Assembly: GCF_026283925.1 (NCBI RefSeq)
Contig: NZ_JAPDPF010000003.1
Coordinates: 372,001 to 436,000 of the forward strand
Direction of reading: 5' to 3'
Origin: Dyella halodurans
GTDB lineage: Bacteria; Pseudomonadota; Gammaproteobacteria; Xanthomonadales; Rhodanobacteraceae
Length of the DNA stretch: 64,000 nucleotides
Positions within the stretch are counted from its first letter, which is position 1. The number at the start of each line of letters is the position of its first letter. Shown piece by piece: positions 8,388 to 18,310 of this stretch. Under the pieces are notes generated by a model. That model saw nothing but the letters and a program-made list of their open reading frames with translations. It made no database searches and had not been told where the DNA came from. A program made the position numbers and the translations under genes.

Positions 8388-9212
8388 ATGAACGCCCCTT
8401 TCCCCGATGACCTGGGCTGCGTGCCCCTGTTGGAGATCGACGACGCCAGCGTGATGCGCGGCGATCGTCTTATCCTCGATCGCTTCAGCCTGCGCATCAA
8501 CGCGGGCGAGCACACCGCCATCCTCGGCGCCAACGGTGCCGGCAAGTCCACCCTGGTGCGGCTGATCACGCGCGAGATCTATCCACTGGCACGCGGCGAC
8601 GGGCGTGCCTCCCTGCGCGTGTTCAATCGCGATCGTTGGCATGTATCCGAGTTGCGCGGACTTCTGGGCATCGTCTCGCCTTCATTGCAGGACGACTGCA
8701 CCAGCGACGCTGCACTGGAGGTCTCCGAAGCGGTGCTATCGAGTTTCTTCGCCGCGCGGCGCCTGGGACTCGATCATCGCGTCACCGAGTCCATGCGCGA
8801 GCGCGCCAACGCAGCCTTGGTCCACGCAGGCGCGGAACATCTGCGTGGACGCAGCATGGCCAGCTTGTCGACCGGTGAAGCACGGCGCGTGCTGATTGCA
8901 CGCGCCCTGGTGCACCGCCCGCGCGCGCTGCTGCTCGATGAGCCCTGTGCCGGCCTCGATATCGCCAGCCGTCGACGCTTCCTGGAAAGCCTGCGCCACC
9001 TGGCGCGCAGCGGCACGACGCTCCTGCTGGTCACGCATCACATCGAGGAGATCCTGCCGGAGATCACCCAGGTTGCGCTATTGCGTGATGGCCGTGTGGT
9101 ACAGCACGGCGACAAGGCCGAGGTGCTTACCGATGCCGCCTTGTCCAAAACGTTTGGCATGCCGGTACGCGTGCAGCGGCTGGGCGACTACTACAGCGCA
9201 GCAATCGAGTAG
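8388..9212 (+). CDS. ABC transporter ATP-binding protein (ModF-like)
   Basis: A 274-aa single ATPase domain. It has Walker A GANGAGKST (residues 47-55), the signature LSTGEARRVLIARAL, Walker B ALLLDEPCAGLD, and the switch His in LLVTHHIEE. The overall look is that of the ModF/YbbA-like stand-alone ATPases, which begin with a short pre-strand and have a long insertion after Walker A. No permease or binding protein gene is adjacent, so the transported substrate cannot be inferred; a non-transport role is possible. It ends at a strong hairpin shared with sppA on the other strand. Confidence 0.88.
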   Translation: MNAPFPDDLGCVPLLEIDDASVMRGDRLILDRFSLRINAGEHTAILGANGAGKSTLVRLITREIYPLARGDGRASLRVFNRDRWHVSELRGLLGIVSPSLQDDCTSDAALEVSEAVLSSFFAARRLGLDHRVTESMRERANAALVHAGAEHLRGRSMASLSTGEARRVLIARALVHRPRALLLDEPCAGLDIASRRRFLESLRHLARSGTTLLLVTHHIEEILPEITQVALLRDGRVVQHGDKAEVLTDAALSKTFGMPVRVQRLGDYYSAAIE

Positions 9213-9226
9213 CACAGCGCAGGAAT

Positions 9227-9255
9227 GGAAAGCCCCGCTTCGGGCGGGGCTTTCC
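9227..9255. terminator. Bidirectional terminator hairpin
   Basis: A perfect 12-bp GC-rich inverted repeat (9227-9238 with 9244-9255, loop TTCGG) lies between the convergent ABC ATPase and sppA genes. The T residues are inside the stem rather than in a separate tail. Confidence 0.7.
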
Positions 9256-9279
9256 AACAGTTGCATGCCGTGCAAGAAC

Positions 9280-11145
9280 TCAGCGTGGCGAGCAGAAGCA
9301 ATAGGCGTAGACGTTGGGATGGCCGGCCTTGGCGTTGCGCAACAACTTCAGTTCCGGCGCCATCGTGTCGATCTGCGCAACCCATGCCGGCAGGTGCAGG
9401 CCATAGGCCTGTGCAGTCTGCACCATCACGTTGTCGTTGAGCCCCACCAGGAATTGCTCGAAGCCACCGAGCGGCTCTTCCACGTAGCGCACGGCGTAGC
9501 TCTTGCCCAGCTTCGCGCGGGAGGCCGCGTCAGCCACCGCCTCGCCCAGGCCGCCCAGCTGATCGACCAGGCCACGGTCGAGCGCCTGCTGCCCGGTCCA
9601 CACGCGACCCTGCGCGATGGTGTCGACGGCGTCGTACTGCTTCCCACGCGCCTTCGCTACCTGGCCGACGAAATCGCGGTAGCCCTTTTCGATGATCGCC
9701 TGAATTACCCCACCAGCCTTGGGATCCAGCGGACGCGTGATGTCGAAGCCACCGGCCAGCGGGCTGGTGCTGACGCCATCACTGCGGACACCAAGCTTGT
9801 CCAGCGTGCCCGGCACGGTGAGCACCATGCCGAAGATGCCGATCGAGCCGGTGATCGTATTGGGCTGCGCATAAATGCGGTCGGCATTCATGGAGATCCA
9901 GTAGCCGCCGCTGGCGGCGACATTGCCCATCGACACCACCACGGGAATGCCGGCAGCGCGCGTCAGCGCGACTTCGCGACGAATCTGCTCCGCCGCATAC
10001 ACCTCGCCACCCGGCGAATTGACGCGCAGCACCAGGGCCTTGGTGCGCTTGTCCTGGCGCGCATCGCGGATCAGCTTGGCGGTGGATTCACCGCCGACGG
10101 ATCCCTGCGGCTGCTTGCCGCCGGAAATCTCACCCTCGGCCACCACCACGGATACGCCCGGGGTGAACGTGTCATCGTCGCTAGGCAGGTTGCTGGAGTA
10201 ACGCTGGAACGATACCTGGCGGAAACCCTCGCCCTTCTTGCCGGCAGGCACGCCTTCCTTGCGCATCATGTCTTCCAGCTCGGCCGGCGTGGCCACGCCA
10301 TCGACCAGATGCTGGGCTAGCGCAAGCTGACCGAGATCACCACGCGAAGTGGCGATCTGCTCAGGCAGGCCATTGATGTCGGCGCGCAAGGTGGCGGGGT
10401 CGAGCTTGCGCAGCTTCGCCACTTCGTTGATGTAGGTATCCCACAAGCCGCCCATCCAGAAGCTGTCCGCTTCCTTTGCTTCGGGCGAGGCATGGTCGAG
10501 GATGTACGGCTCGGCTGCGCTCTTGAACTGGCCCACGCGGAACAGGTGCACGTCGACGCCGAGCTTGTCGAGCAGGTTCTTGTAGAACAGCCGATAGTTG
10601 GCGAGGCCGGTAATCATCACGCCGCCCTGCGGATCGACCAGCACGCGATCGGCATGTGCGGCAAGGTAGTACTGGCCCTGGTCGAGATCCGCGGCCCATA
10701 CGATCACCGGCTTGCCGGCAGCGCGAAAACGATCAAGCGCGGCGCCGACTTCGCGCAGTGCGGCGAAACCACCGCCCTGCATGTCACCGGGCTCGAGCAG
10801 GATGCGCGTGATGCGCGTGTCCTTGGCCGCCGCGTCGATGGCGCCGACCAGATCACGCAGCTGCACCTGCTTGGGCGCGTTGCCCGACAGCGTCTGCACT
10901 GCGCGCTGCAGCGGATCAAGGCTGTATTGCTCGACCAGTTCGCCTTGCGGCTTGATCACCAGCACGCTGTCGTTCTGGACCACGCGATCGGCACGGCTGC
11001 TGATGAAGCCGGCGACCAGCACCAGCAGCAACAGGAACAGCACGAAGAAAAAGACCAGGTTGAGGATGACCAGCCTGACCACGTTGATGCCGCGCCCAAA
11101 GACGCAGAGAAAGGCCCAAAAGCCGTTGGGGCGACGCTCCGTCAT
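9280..11145 (-). CDS. sppA: Signal peptide peptidase SppA, 67 kDa type
   Basis: A 621-aa inner-membrane serine protease that degrades cleaved signal peptides. A single N-terminal membrane segment (about residues 25-48) anchors two tandem ClpP-like domains. The catalytic Lys is in GQFKSAAEPY in the first domain. The catalytic Ser is in VVSMGNVAASGGYWIS in the second, the same Lys/Ser split across two domains as in E. coli SppA (618 aa). Full length; GAGGAAC precedes the ATG. It is a single gene with its own terminator. Confidence 0.95.
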   Translation of the reverse strand: MTERRPNGFWAFLCVFGRGINVVRLVILNLVFFFVLFLLLLVLVAGFISSRADRVVQNDSVLVIKPQGELVEQYSLDPLQRAVQTLSGNAPKQVQLRDLVGAIDAAAKDTRITRILLEPGDMQGGGFAALREVGAALDRFRAAGKPVIVWAADLDQGQYYLAAHADRVLVDPQGGVMITGLANYRLFYKNLLDKLGVDVHLFRVGQFKSAAEPYILDHASPEAKEADSFWMGGLWDTYINEVAKLRKLDPATLRADINGLPEQIATSRGDLGQLALAQHLVDGVATPAELEDMMRKEGVPAGKKGEGFRQVSFQRYSSNLPSDDDTFTPGVSVVVAEGEISGGKQPQGSVGGESTAKLIRDARQDKRTKALVLRVNSPGGEVYAAEQIRREVALTRAAGIPVVVSMGNVAASGGYWISMNADRIYAQPNTITGSIGIFGMVLTVPGTLDKLGVRSDGVSTSPLAGGFDITRPLDPKAGGVIQAIIEKGYRDFVGQVAKARGKQYDAVDTIAQGRVWTGQQALDRGLVDQLGGLGEAVADAASRAKLGKSYAVRYVEEPLGGFEQFLVGLNDNVMVQTAQAYGLHLPAWVAQIDTMAPELKLLRNAKAGHPNVYAYCFCSPR

Positions 11146-11655
11146 GCGAAGTTCCTCAAAATGTCCGCAACAGCGTAGCCGTTCGCGCGGTGAAGGTCAT
11201 GTGGTGCTGATGACCCATGGGATGGACGCCGGCTCCTTCTCCCCACTGAGCGATTCGCAAATACCCCCGACACCGCATCGACGGGTCATATCACCCGCCT
11301 GTTTTCATGGCCACCACGCCGCCGACGCCTTAAGCCCTCTCCGCCTTGGCGCGTTGCGGTGTAGCCGCTGTGTGTCGGCCGTGGGCCGCCACCGATCTGG
11401 CTGGCCTTGCCCGTCAGGCTCGCATCCCACGGAATGCTATGAGCCCTTCAGGCCGTTTTCTTTGGGTTACTTTTCTTTTGGGCCAGCAAAAGAAAAGTGA
11501 CCCGGTCCGCGGCAGCGGTTCGGAACGCCCGCTGCGTAAGCGGCACCCTTGCAGCCACGCTCAGTTGTAGCGCTGTCGCGAGCACCCGCCCCTCATCCCA
11601 ACCTTCTCCCCGCAGGGGAGAAGGGGCCAAAGCGCGGCGGGACCGCCCAAAACGC
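11146..11655. other. Spacer holding a degenerate copy of a dispersed repeat
   Basis: The first ~180 bp hold the sppA promoter region. A short stretch around 11234-11255 (CCTTCTCCCC joined to ACTGAGCGAT) resembles a collapsed left arm of the element described at 25.3-25.7 kb. From 11327 to 11624 the sequence matches that element closely. I see no gene. Confidence 0.6.
11327..11624. repeat. Dispersed repeat, copy A (left arm missing)
   Basis: About 300 bp that align base for base, with scattered differences, to 25433-25730. It contains the 12-bp hairpin ACTTTTCTTTTG / CAAAAGAAAAGT (11469-11480 with 11487-11498) and ends in the 10-bp hairpin CCTTCTCCCC / GGGGAGAAGG (11602-11611 with 11615-11624). 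The complementary left arm seen in copy B is absent or reduced. It sits between convergently oriented flanks, just beyond the MATE stop codon. Confidence 0.8.
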
Positions 11656-13020
11656 TCAGCGCCGCCGCCAGCTCCCATGAAACGCGTTGCGCCAGAAGCG
11701 CGCGAACAGCAACACGGCGGCCATGCTGAGGCCGGCGATCAGGCCCATCCACATGCCGCGTGCACCCATGCCGAGGTGGAATGCGAGCCACCAGCCCACC
11801 GGCATGCCCACGACCCAGTAGGCGAACAAGGTGATGACCATCGGCACGCGCGTGTCCTTGAGCCCGCGCAAGGCACCATTGGAGGTGACCTGGATGCCAT
11901 CCGAGAACTGGAACAGGCCCGCCAGCACCATCAGCTGCGCGGCAAGCGCAATCACCGCCGTGTCATGCGTGTACAGGCGCGCGAGCAGGTGCGGCATGCC
12001 CAGCATCACGCTGGAGGATACCGACTGCACGCATAGCGCCAGGGCGATACCGCAGAAACCGGCGTAGCGAACGCCCCGCGCATCGTCACGACCCACCGCA
12101 TTGCCCACGCGCACGGTGATCGCCATCGACAAGCCCAGCGGTACCATGAAGGCCACGGTGGCCACGCTCAGCGCCACCTGGTGGCTGGCCACCACGGTTT
12201 CGCCCAGGGTCGCAATCGCCAATGCGACGGCCACGAACAGACCGCCCTCGGCCAGCAAGGTGACCGCCATGGGGCCGCCGATCTTCAGCAGCTCGCCCAG
12301 GATCCTGGGGTTGGGCCAGGCCACGCCGGCACGCAGGCCCAGGTCGCGATAAGCCTGATGCTTGGCCACGTAGATGGAGAAGCCGATCATCTCCAGCCAC
12401 AGCACGATGGCGGTGGCGATGCCGCTACCCAGCGAACCCATCTGCGGCAGGCCAAAGCGGCCATACATCATCACGTAACCCAGCGGTGCCAGCAGCAACA
12501 GGCCGCCAAAGCTGAAGTACATCGACGGCCGCGTCATCGACAGGCCCTCGGACAGGCCGCGCAGCGCGAAATAGCTGGTCAAGGCAGGGGCCGCCCAGCT
12601 GATCGCGTGCAGGAAGTGCGTCACGTCGGTGCGCAAGGTCGGCACCACGCCGATCCAGTCCAACATCGGCGACGCGTGGCGTACCAGGAACCACAGCACG
12701 ATGCCCATGCCCCAGGCCAGCCACAGGGCCTGCACGAAGACGGCGCCTACTTCATGGCGACGGCCGGCGCCATCCAGCTGCGCCACCGAGGGCGGCACGG
12801 CCATCATCATGCCCATGCCGCTGACGAGCGCGAGCGCCCAGATGCTGACCGCCGTAGTGACGGCAGCCTGCACGTGCGCGCTCAAATGGCCGGCGAGCAC
12901 GGCATCCACAAAATTGGGGCCCACCGCGGCCAGCTGGGCAGCGATCAGAGGCAGGGCGAGACGCACCGTGGCGCCGACCTCGTGCGCCACCCTGGCGCGA
13001 TCGGGGCGAAAAGACTTCAT
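11656..13020 (-). CDS. MATE family multidrug efflux transporter
   Basis: A 454-aa inner-membrane antiporter with about 12 hydrophobic segments in two similar halves. It carries family features such as ALPLIAAQLAAVGPNFVDAVLAGHLS in the first helix pair and the GALRGLKDTRVPM segment in the second half, typical of the NorM branch that exports cationic drugs and dyes in exchange for Na+ or H+. The ATG at 13020 starts the protein just before the first membrane helix, with AGGAG upstream; the longer frame upstream reads as non-coding. Its gene diverges from the DUF3667 gene. Confidence 0.92.
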   Translation of the reverse strand: MKSFRPDRARVAHEVGATVRLALPLIAAQLAAVGPNFVDAVLAGHLSAHVQAAVTTAVSIWALALVSGMGMMMAVPPSVAQLDGAGRRHEVGAVFVQALWLAWGMGIVLWFLVRHASPMLDWIGVVPTLRTDVTHFLHAISWAAPALTSYFALRGLSEGLSMTRPSMYFSFGGLLLLAPLGYVMMYGRFGLPQMGSLGSGIATAIVLWLEMIGFSIYVAKHQAYRDLGLRAGVAWPNPRILGELLKIGGPMAVTLLAEGGLFVAVALAIATLGETVVASHQVALSVATVAFMVPLGLSMAITVRVGNAVGRDDARGVRYAGFCGIALALCVQSVSSSVMLGMPHLLARLYTHDTAVIALAAQLMVLAGLFQFSDGIQVTSNGALRGLKDTRVPMVITLFAYWVVGMPVGWWLAFHLGMGARGMWMGLIAGLSMAAVLLFARFWRNAFHGSWRRR

Positions 13021-13148
13021 GAAAGGGGACTCCTGGGGCGTGGAGTCTACAGGAGCCACCGACCAGGCCGGCACCCCGCTTGGCCGTAGGTGCCTGGCGT
13101 CACCCGCTTGTGCCAAGATCGCTCGCTTGTTGAACTCGGGGAAGACAC

Positions 13149-14267
13149 ATGAAGAAGGAACTGGTGTCGTTCGAGGGCGTGCACTGCACCAACTGCGGCA
13201 CGCCCATGCAGGGTGAGTTCTGCCACGAATGCGGGCAATCGATCCACGGCGTGCTCAGGCCCATGCACCACATGGTCGAGGACACGCTGGAAATGATCCT
13301 GCACGTGGATGGCCGCGTGGTGCATACGCTGCCGCCGCTGCTGTACCGGCCGGGCTTCCTCACCATGGAGTACTTCTCCGGCCGCCGCCAACGTTACGTG
13401 CCGCCGTTTCGCCTGATGTTCGTGCTGTGCCTGCTGGCGTTCTTTCTGTGCCACCTGGCGATGGACAACCTCGGTTTCGTCAAATTCGACACCACGACCA
13501 GCGCCGGCACCGCCGAGTTCGCCAAGGACAACACCCCCGAGGCGGTGCGCGCGCACTACGAGCAGCTGCGCCAGGCCGGCGTGAAGGCCGCCGATGGCAC
13601 CGAGCTGCAGGGCAAGGCATTGAAAAAGGCGTTGTCGGTCGAGCGCGACCACGCCAATCATCGCCTGGCCCAGCTTGGCGCGATGCCGCTGGAAAACCCT
13701 GACGCCAAGGGCTGGATCCTGGAATCCCACCAGGTCCACCTGTCCTGGCTGCCCGACGGCATGAACGCCAGCCTCACGCGCTCGCTCGCCCATGCCACGG
13801 CCAATGTGAAAAGCATCAGCGCCGGCGGCGAAGAAGGCGCCGAGGCGACCGAACGGGTGCTATCCGGCACCTTCGCCGTGCTGCCGCAGACCATGTTCCT
13901 GCTGTTGCCGATGTTCGCCCTGCTGTTGAAGCTGATGTACATCTTCAAGCGCAGGCTCTACATGGAACACCTGATCGTGGCCTTGCACAGCCACGCCTTC
14001 ATGTTCCTGGCGCTGCTGCTCGGCATGCTGCTGCTCCTGCTGCGCAGCTGGCTGGTACCCCATGCAGCCTGGGTGGGCCTGCCGCTGTCCTTTATCGGCT
14101 GGGTGCTGTTCGCCTGGGTGCCTGTCTATCTGCTGATCATGCAGAAGCGCGTCTACCGCCAGGGCTGGTTCATGACCTCGGTGAAATACCTGTTCGCCGG
14201 CTGGTGCTATGTGTGGCTGCTCGGCTACGCGCTGGCGTTCGCTGCGCTGTTGGGTTCTACGCGCTGA
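13149..14267 (+). CDS. DUF3667 zinc-ribbon membrane protein
   Basis: A 372-aa protein. It opens with a zinc-ribbon-like Cys set (CTNCGTPMQGEFCHECGQ, residues 13-30). The DUF3667-type region follows (PGFLTMEYFSGRRQRYVPPFRLMFVL), then a long soluble central region of about 140 residues, and four hydrophobic segments towards the C-terminus. DUF3667 proteins are inner-membrane proteins of unknown function. GGGGAAG is placed well ahead of the ATG. It diverges from the MATE gene with a 128-bp shared promoter region. Confidence 0.85.
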   Translation: MKKELVSFEGVHCTNCGTPMQGEFCHECGQSIHGVLRPMHHMVEDTLEMILHVDGRVVHTLPPLLYRPGFLTMEYFSGRRQRYVPPFRLMFVLCLLAFFLCHLAMDNLGFVKFDTTTSAGTAEFAKDNTPEAVRAHYEQLRQAGVKAADGTELQGKALKKALSVERDHANHRLAQLGAMPLENPDAKGWILESHQVHLSWLPDGMNASLTRSLAHATANVKSISAGGEEGAEATERVLSGTFAVLPQTMFLLLPMFALLLKLMYIFKRRLYMEHLIVALHSHAFMFLALLLGMLLLLLRSWLVPHAAWVGLPLSFIGWVLFAWVPVYLLIMQKRVYRQGWFMTSVKYLFAGWCYVWLLGYALAFAALLGSTR

Positions 14268-14732
14268 CGCCCCTGCCCATTTTGTGATTTGCATCACAGA
14301 AGATTTGCCAAGCGGCGCAGGGTTTGCGGGCGGGCAGAAGGCTTCGCGTATGGGTTTTACACAGCGTCACATGGCTGTCAAGGCAAGTCTCATGCCTATG
14401 TCAGTTGTATGAACGCCAGCCGAGCAAAAATTTTAACTGCATGAATTTAAAGACTATTTCATCGTGGTTAAAACTTGCGCAGAGCGTCATGAAGGCCGTT
14501 TTCATGCGCGTTACAGCACTCCCTCAACGTCACATCCACAGACTTATCCACAGATGCTGTGGATAAATGGAAAAGACCCCTGCCAAGAGTCACTTAGCCT
14601 CGACTCCTAGATGACAGGGCAGCAACCCGACGCAAGCTCCGGACAGCGGACCATTCGCCGCCGCACGTGGTGCCTGGTCGCATCATCCCGCGCCTCGACA
14701 GGCCGGTTACACTGAGCTGCCACGAGGTGTTC
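14268..14732. promoter_or_regulatory. Spacer before priA, with DnaA-box palindrome
   Basis: A 465-bp gap with lower GC content between about 14400 and 14520. The clearest structure is the DnaA-box pair at 14544-14566. The priA ribosome binding site (GAGGTG) is at 14724-14729. A short frame at 14441-14566 lacks support. Confidence 0.5.
14532..14566. promoter_or_regulatory. Inverted pair of perfect DnaA boxes upstream of priA
   Basis: TTATCCACA at 14544-14552 (+) and its exact inverse at 14558-14566 (-) form a palindrome with a 10-bp arm on each side of ATG. A weaker copy, ACATCCACA, precedes it at 14532-14540. It lies 167 bp before the priA start. It could bind DnaA or fold as a hairpin; no T run follows. 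Confidence 0.5.
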
Positions 14733-16901
14733 ATGCCCGCCGTCCTTCGCGTCGCCCTCCCAGTTCCGTTGCCGACCCTGTTCGACTACCTGCCCCCTGA
14801 AGCGGGCCAGGCGAGTGTGGGCAGCCGCGTGCTGGTGCCGTTCGGCAAGAGCACGGCGGTAGGCGTGGTGGTGGCGACGGAGGTGGAGACGAGCGTCGGC
14901 CAGGCGCGGCTCAAGCGGGCGCTGCGCGTGCTGGACGATGCCGCCCTGCTCGACGCCGAGTTGATGGCCACCCTCGCCTGGGCCGCCGAGTACTGGCTTG
15001 GTGCCCCGGGCGAGGCATACGCCAATGCCTTGCCACTGGCCCTGCGCGAGGATCGTGCCCTGCCCGACACCCGCGAGGAAATGTGGGAGCTTACCCAGGC
15101 CGGCCGCAGTGCGCTCGATGCCAGCAGCCGTCGCGGCCGCAGCCGGGCCTTGCTGGAAACCCTGGCCGCCGGGCCGCTGAGCGCCGATGTGCTGCACGAG
15201 GCACTGCCCGGTTGGCGTGACGCCGCGCGGCGCCTGGCCGAGGCCGGCCTGATCGCGCGGGTCGATGCCCGGCTCGCCACCCATACACCTTCCACGGTGG
15301 CGCCGGCCTTGAGCGCCGAGCAGCAGCAGGCCGTGAGCACAATCGGCGCAGCGCTGGGCCGGTTTCAACCGTTCCTGCTCGATGGCGTCACCGGCAGCGG
15401 CAAGACCGAGGTGTATCTCGCGCTGATGGAACAGGTCATCGCGCAGGGCAAGCAGGCACTGTTGCTGGTGCCGGAGATCGGCCTCGCGCCACAGACCGTG
15501 CGTCGCCTGCGCGAACGGCTCGGCGTGTCGGTACAGGTGCTGCATTCCAACCTGGCCGAAGGCGATCGCGCGCGCGCCTGGCTGCGCGCCCGCACGGGTG
15601 AGGCCAAGCTCATCCTGGGCACGCGCTCGGCCGTGTTCACGCCGCTCCCGCATGCCGGCCTGATCGTGGTGGATGAGGAACACGACAGCGCCTATAAGCA
15701 GCAGGAGGGATTCCGCTATCACGCCCGCGATCTCGCCTTGCTGCGCGCGCGCGCGCTCAACGTGCCGGTGGTGCTGGGCTCGGCGACGCCATCGCTGGAA
15801 TCCCTGGCCAATGTCAAAGCCGGTCGCTACCAGTCGTTGCATCTGCGGGCGCGCCCAGGCGCGGTCCGGCCGCCGCAGGTGCAGATCGTGGACATGCGCG
15901 CGCAACGGCTGGAACACGGTCTCTCGCCGGCCCTGCTCGCCGCGGTGGCCGACACGGTGGCGCGTGGCGAACAGGCGCTGGTGTTTCGCAACCGTCGTGG
16001 CTATGCGCCGGTCCTGCTTTGCCACGCCTGCGGCTGGCATGCCGAATGCCCGCGCTGCGAACACCCGCTGACCCTGCACGCGGGCCGTCGCCAGCTGATC
16101 TGTCACCACTGCGACTACAGCTCGCGCGTACCGGAGCAATGCCCGAGCTGCCAGGCACCCCAGCTCAAGCCCCAGGGCCAGGGCACCGAACGACTGGAAG
16201 AAGCGCTCGCCGCACGTTTTACCGACGTGCCGGTGCTGCGTATCGACCGCGAGACCACGCGCCGGCGCGATGCCTTCGAGCAATTGCTGGAAGGGTTGCA
16301 TGAGGAGCGTCCCGCGATCCTCGTGGGCACGCAGATGCTGGCCAAGGGCCACGACCTGCCCAACCTCACCCTGGTTGCGATCGTCGGCGTGGATGAAGGA
16401 CTGCACAGCGTGGATTTCCGCGCCAGCGAACGACTCGCCCAACTGGTGGTGCAAGTCGCCGGCCGCGCCGGCCGTGCCAGCAAACCGGGGCGCGTGCTGC
16501 TGCAGACCCATCATCCGGATCACCCGCTATTACGCCAGCTGCTTGCCCAGGGCTATGCCGCTGCCGCCAGCAGCTTGCTGGACGAGCGTCGCAGCATCGA
16601 GCTGCCACCTTACGGCCATCAGGTCTTGCTGCGCGCGGATGCCCATCAGCGCGAACACGTGGATGCGTTTCTCGCCGACGCCAACGCCGCGCTGGCGGGC
16701 GCGCCGCTGCAGATTGCCGGCCCGATGCCAGCGCCCATGCCCTTGCGAGCAGGCCGCCACCGGGGGCAGCTGTTGATCGAAGCCACCAGCCGCAGTGCCT
16801 TGCACGCCGTGCTTAGACCCTGGCACCAGGCGCTATGGCGCCTGCCTTCCGCGCGCCGCGTGCGCTGGTCGCTCGACGTCGACCCCATCGATCTCTACTG
16901 A
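14733..16901 (+). CDS. priA: Primosomal replication restart helicase PriA
   Basis: A 722-aa superfamily 2 DNA helicase that recognises stalled forks and reloads the replisome. Domains in order: N-terminal 3'-DNA-binding domain (LPTLFDYLPPE), winged helix, helicase with Walker A GVTGSGKT (218-225) and Walker B DEEH, the zinc-binding insert with paired Cys (about 430-473), and the C-terminal domain. All elements are present at normal length (E. coli 732 aa). The ATG at 14733, after GAGGTG, is preferred to a start 22 codons upstream because it begins right at the conserved N-terminal domain. The upstream DnaA-box palindrome is a possible link to replication control. Confidence 0.96.
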   Translation: MPAVLRVALPVPLPTLFDYLPPEAGQASVGSRVLVPFGKSTAVGVVVATEVETSVGQARLKRALRVLDDAALLDAELMATLAWAAEYWLGAPGEAYANALPLALREDRALPDTREEMWELTQAGRSALDASSRRGRSRALLETLAAGPLSADVLHEALPGWRDAARRLAEAGLIARVDARLATHTPSTVAPALSAEQQQAVSTIGAALGRFQPFLLDGVTGSGKTEVYLALMEQVIAQGKQALLLVPEIGLAPQTVRRLRERLGVSVQVLHSNLAEGDRARAWLRARTGEAKLILGTRSAVFTPLPHAGLIVVDEEHDSAYKQQEGFRYHARDLALLRARALNVPVVLGSATPSLESLANVKAGRYQSLHLRARPGAVRPPQVQIVDMRAQRLEHGLSPALLAAVADTVARGEQALVFRNRRGYAPVLLCHACGWHAECPRCEHPLTLHAGRRQLICHHCDYSSRVPEQCPSCQAPQLKPQGQGTERLEEALAARFTDVPVLRIDRETTRRRDAFEQLLEGLHEERPAILVGTQMLAKGHDLPNLTLVAIVGVDEGLHSVDFRASERLAQLVVQVAGRAGRASKPGRVLLQTHHPDHPLLRQLLAQGYAAAASSLLDERRSIELPPYGHQVLLRADAHQREHVDAFLADANAALAGAPLQIAGPMPAPMPLRAGRHRGQLLIEATSRSALHAVLRPWHQALWRLPSARRVRWSLDVDPIDLY

Positions 16902-16962
16902 GCAAGGACGCACAACAGCACACCGTACCTATGCACCATGGACTCTCGCAGCGAGGCATAGC

Positions 16963-18273
16963 ATGGACGACCGCAACCAAGGTTCTTCCTCGTCCACACC
17001 CCACGTCGTGATTCTCGGCGGCGGCTTCGGCGGGCTGGCCGCAGCCCGCGGGCTTGCCGGCACCGCGGCTCGCGTCAGCTTGATCGACCGGCGCAATCAC
17101 CACCTGTTCCAACCCCTGCTCTACCAGGTCGCCACCGCCGGCTTGTCGGCGCCATCGATCGCGGCGCCACTGCGACAGATCCTGCGCAGGCAGACCCAGG
17201 TCACCGTCTTGATGGACGAAGCCATCGATGTCGATCTTGCGCAACGCCGCGTCCGCTTGCGTAGCGGCGACATGGCCTATGACGCGCTCATCGTCGCCAC
17301 CGGTGCGACGCATGCGTACTTCGGGCATGACGATTGGGAAGCCCATGCGCCCGGGCTGAAGACGCTGGACGATGCCTTCACCATCCGTCGGCGCGTGCTG
17401 CTGGCCTTCGAGCGGGCCGAGCGCGAGGACGACCCGGCACGCCGCCAGGCGTGGCTGAACTTTGTCGTGGTCGGCGGCGGCGCCACCGGCGTCGAACTCG
17501 CCGGCACGCTTGCCGAACTCGCCCGCCATACCTTGCCGCGCGAATTCCGTCGGGCCGATCCACGCCAGGCCAATGTCTTGCTGGTGGAGGCAGGCCCGCG
17601 GCTATTGCCTGCCTTCGCCCCGGACCTCTCCGAAAAGGCGCGGCTGCAACTGCGCAGGCTCGGCGTCGAGATACGGCTCGACACCGCCGTGACCGCCATC
17701 GACGGCAGCGGCGTCATGCTCGCTGCCACGCCGTATACCGCACGCACCGTGCTGTGGGCGGCCGGCGTCGCCGCTTCGCCGCTGGGCCGCCTGCTGGGCG
17801 CGCCGGTGGACCGCGCAGGACGCGTGCTGGTGCAGCCGGATCTCAGCCTGCCCGGACATCCGGAATTGTTTGTGATCGGCGATCTTGCCAGTGTCACTCA
17901 AGAGAATGGCCAGCCGGTGCCCGGCGTGGCGCCTGCCGCCAAGCAGATGGGTCGCTACGTCGCCGAGGTCCTGCGCGCACGTTGGCAGGGCACCCCACTC
18001 ATGCGCCCATTCCGCTACCGCGACGATGGCGTGCTGGCGACGATCGGGCGCATGGCCGCCGTGGCGCAGTTTGGACGTATAAAACTCTCCGGCCTGCTGG
18101 CCTGGTGGGTATGGCTGCTGGCCCACGTCACCTTCCTGATCGGCTTTCGCAACCGGCTGGTAGTCCTGCTGGACTGGGCCTGGTCGTACTGGACCTACCA
18201 GCGCCATGCCCGCATCGTCACCGGGTCCGATGCGCCATCCCGTGCCTCCCAGCCCTTGCCTGATGACGAGTAG
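16963..18273 (+). CDS. NADH dehydrogenase, type II (NDH-2-like)
   Basis: A 436-aa FAD-dependent oxidoreductase. It has two dinucleotide-binding motifs, [10 protein letters not shown] near residue 20 for FAD and [13 protein letters not shown] near 168 for NADH. NDH-2 features are the [14 protein letters not shown] segment and the FVIGDLA Asp near the flavin. The C-terminal ~70 residues hold hydrophobic stretches ([18 protein letters not shown]) that fit attachment to the inner membrane. It is predicted to pass electrons from NADH to quinone without pumping protons. GAGG lies before the ATG. The tal gene begins 37 bp after its stop and is probably cotranscribed. Confidence 0.9.
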   Translation: MDDRNQGSSSSTPHVVILGGGFGGLAAARGLAGTAARVSLIDRRNHHLFQPLLYQVATAGLSAPSIAAPLRQILRRQTQVTVLMDEAIDVDLAQRRVRLRSGDMAYDALIVATGATHAYFGHDDWEAHAPGLKTLDDAFTIRRRVLLAFERAEREDDPARRQAWLNFVVVGGGATGVELAGTLAELARHTLPREFRRADPRQANVLLVEAGPRLLPAFAPDLSEKARLQLRRLGVEIRLDTAVTAIDGSGVMLAATPYTARTVLWAAGVAASPLGRLLGAPVDRAGRVLVQPDLSLPGHPELFVIGDLASVTQENGQPVPGVAPAAKQMGRYVAEVLRARWQGTPLMRPFRYRDDGVLATIGRMAAVAQFGRIKLSGLLAWWVWLLAHVTFLIGFRNRLVVLLDWAWSYWTYQRHARIVTGSDAPSRASQPLPDDE

Positions 18274-18310
18274 CGTGGAGAATCAACGCTTCACCCAGAC
18301 GGAAATCGCC

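Noticed and set aside
11327-11660. Short frames inside the dispersed repeat (for example PSPRRGEG-type peptides)
   Set aside because: They arise from the repeat hairpins; such peptides are a known artefact of repeats in GC-rich genomes.
14441-14566. A 41-codon frame starting MNLKTISSWLK before priA
   Set aside because: No ribosome binding site, and its end runs through the DnaA-box palindrome.
14607-16523. A 638-codon open frame on the - strand
   Set aside because: It lies opposite priA, whose motifs and start are unambiguous; the composition is typical of a shadow frame.
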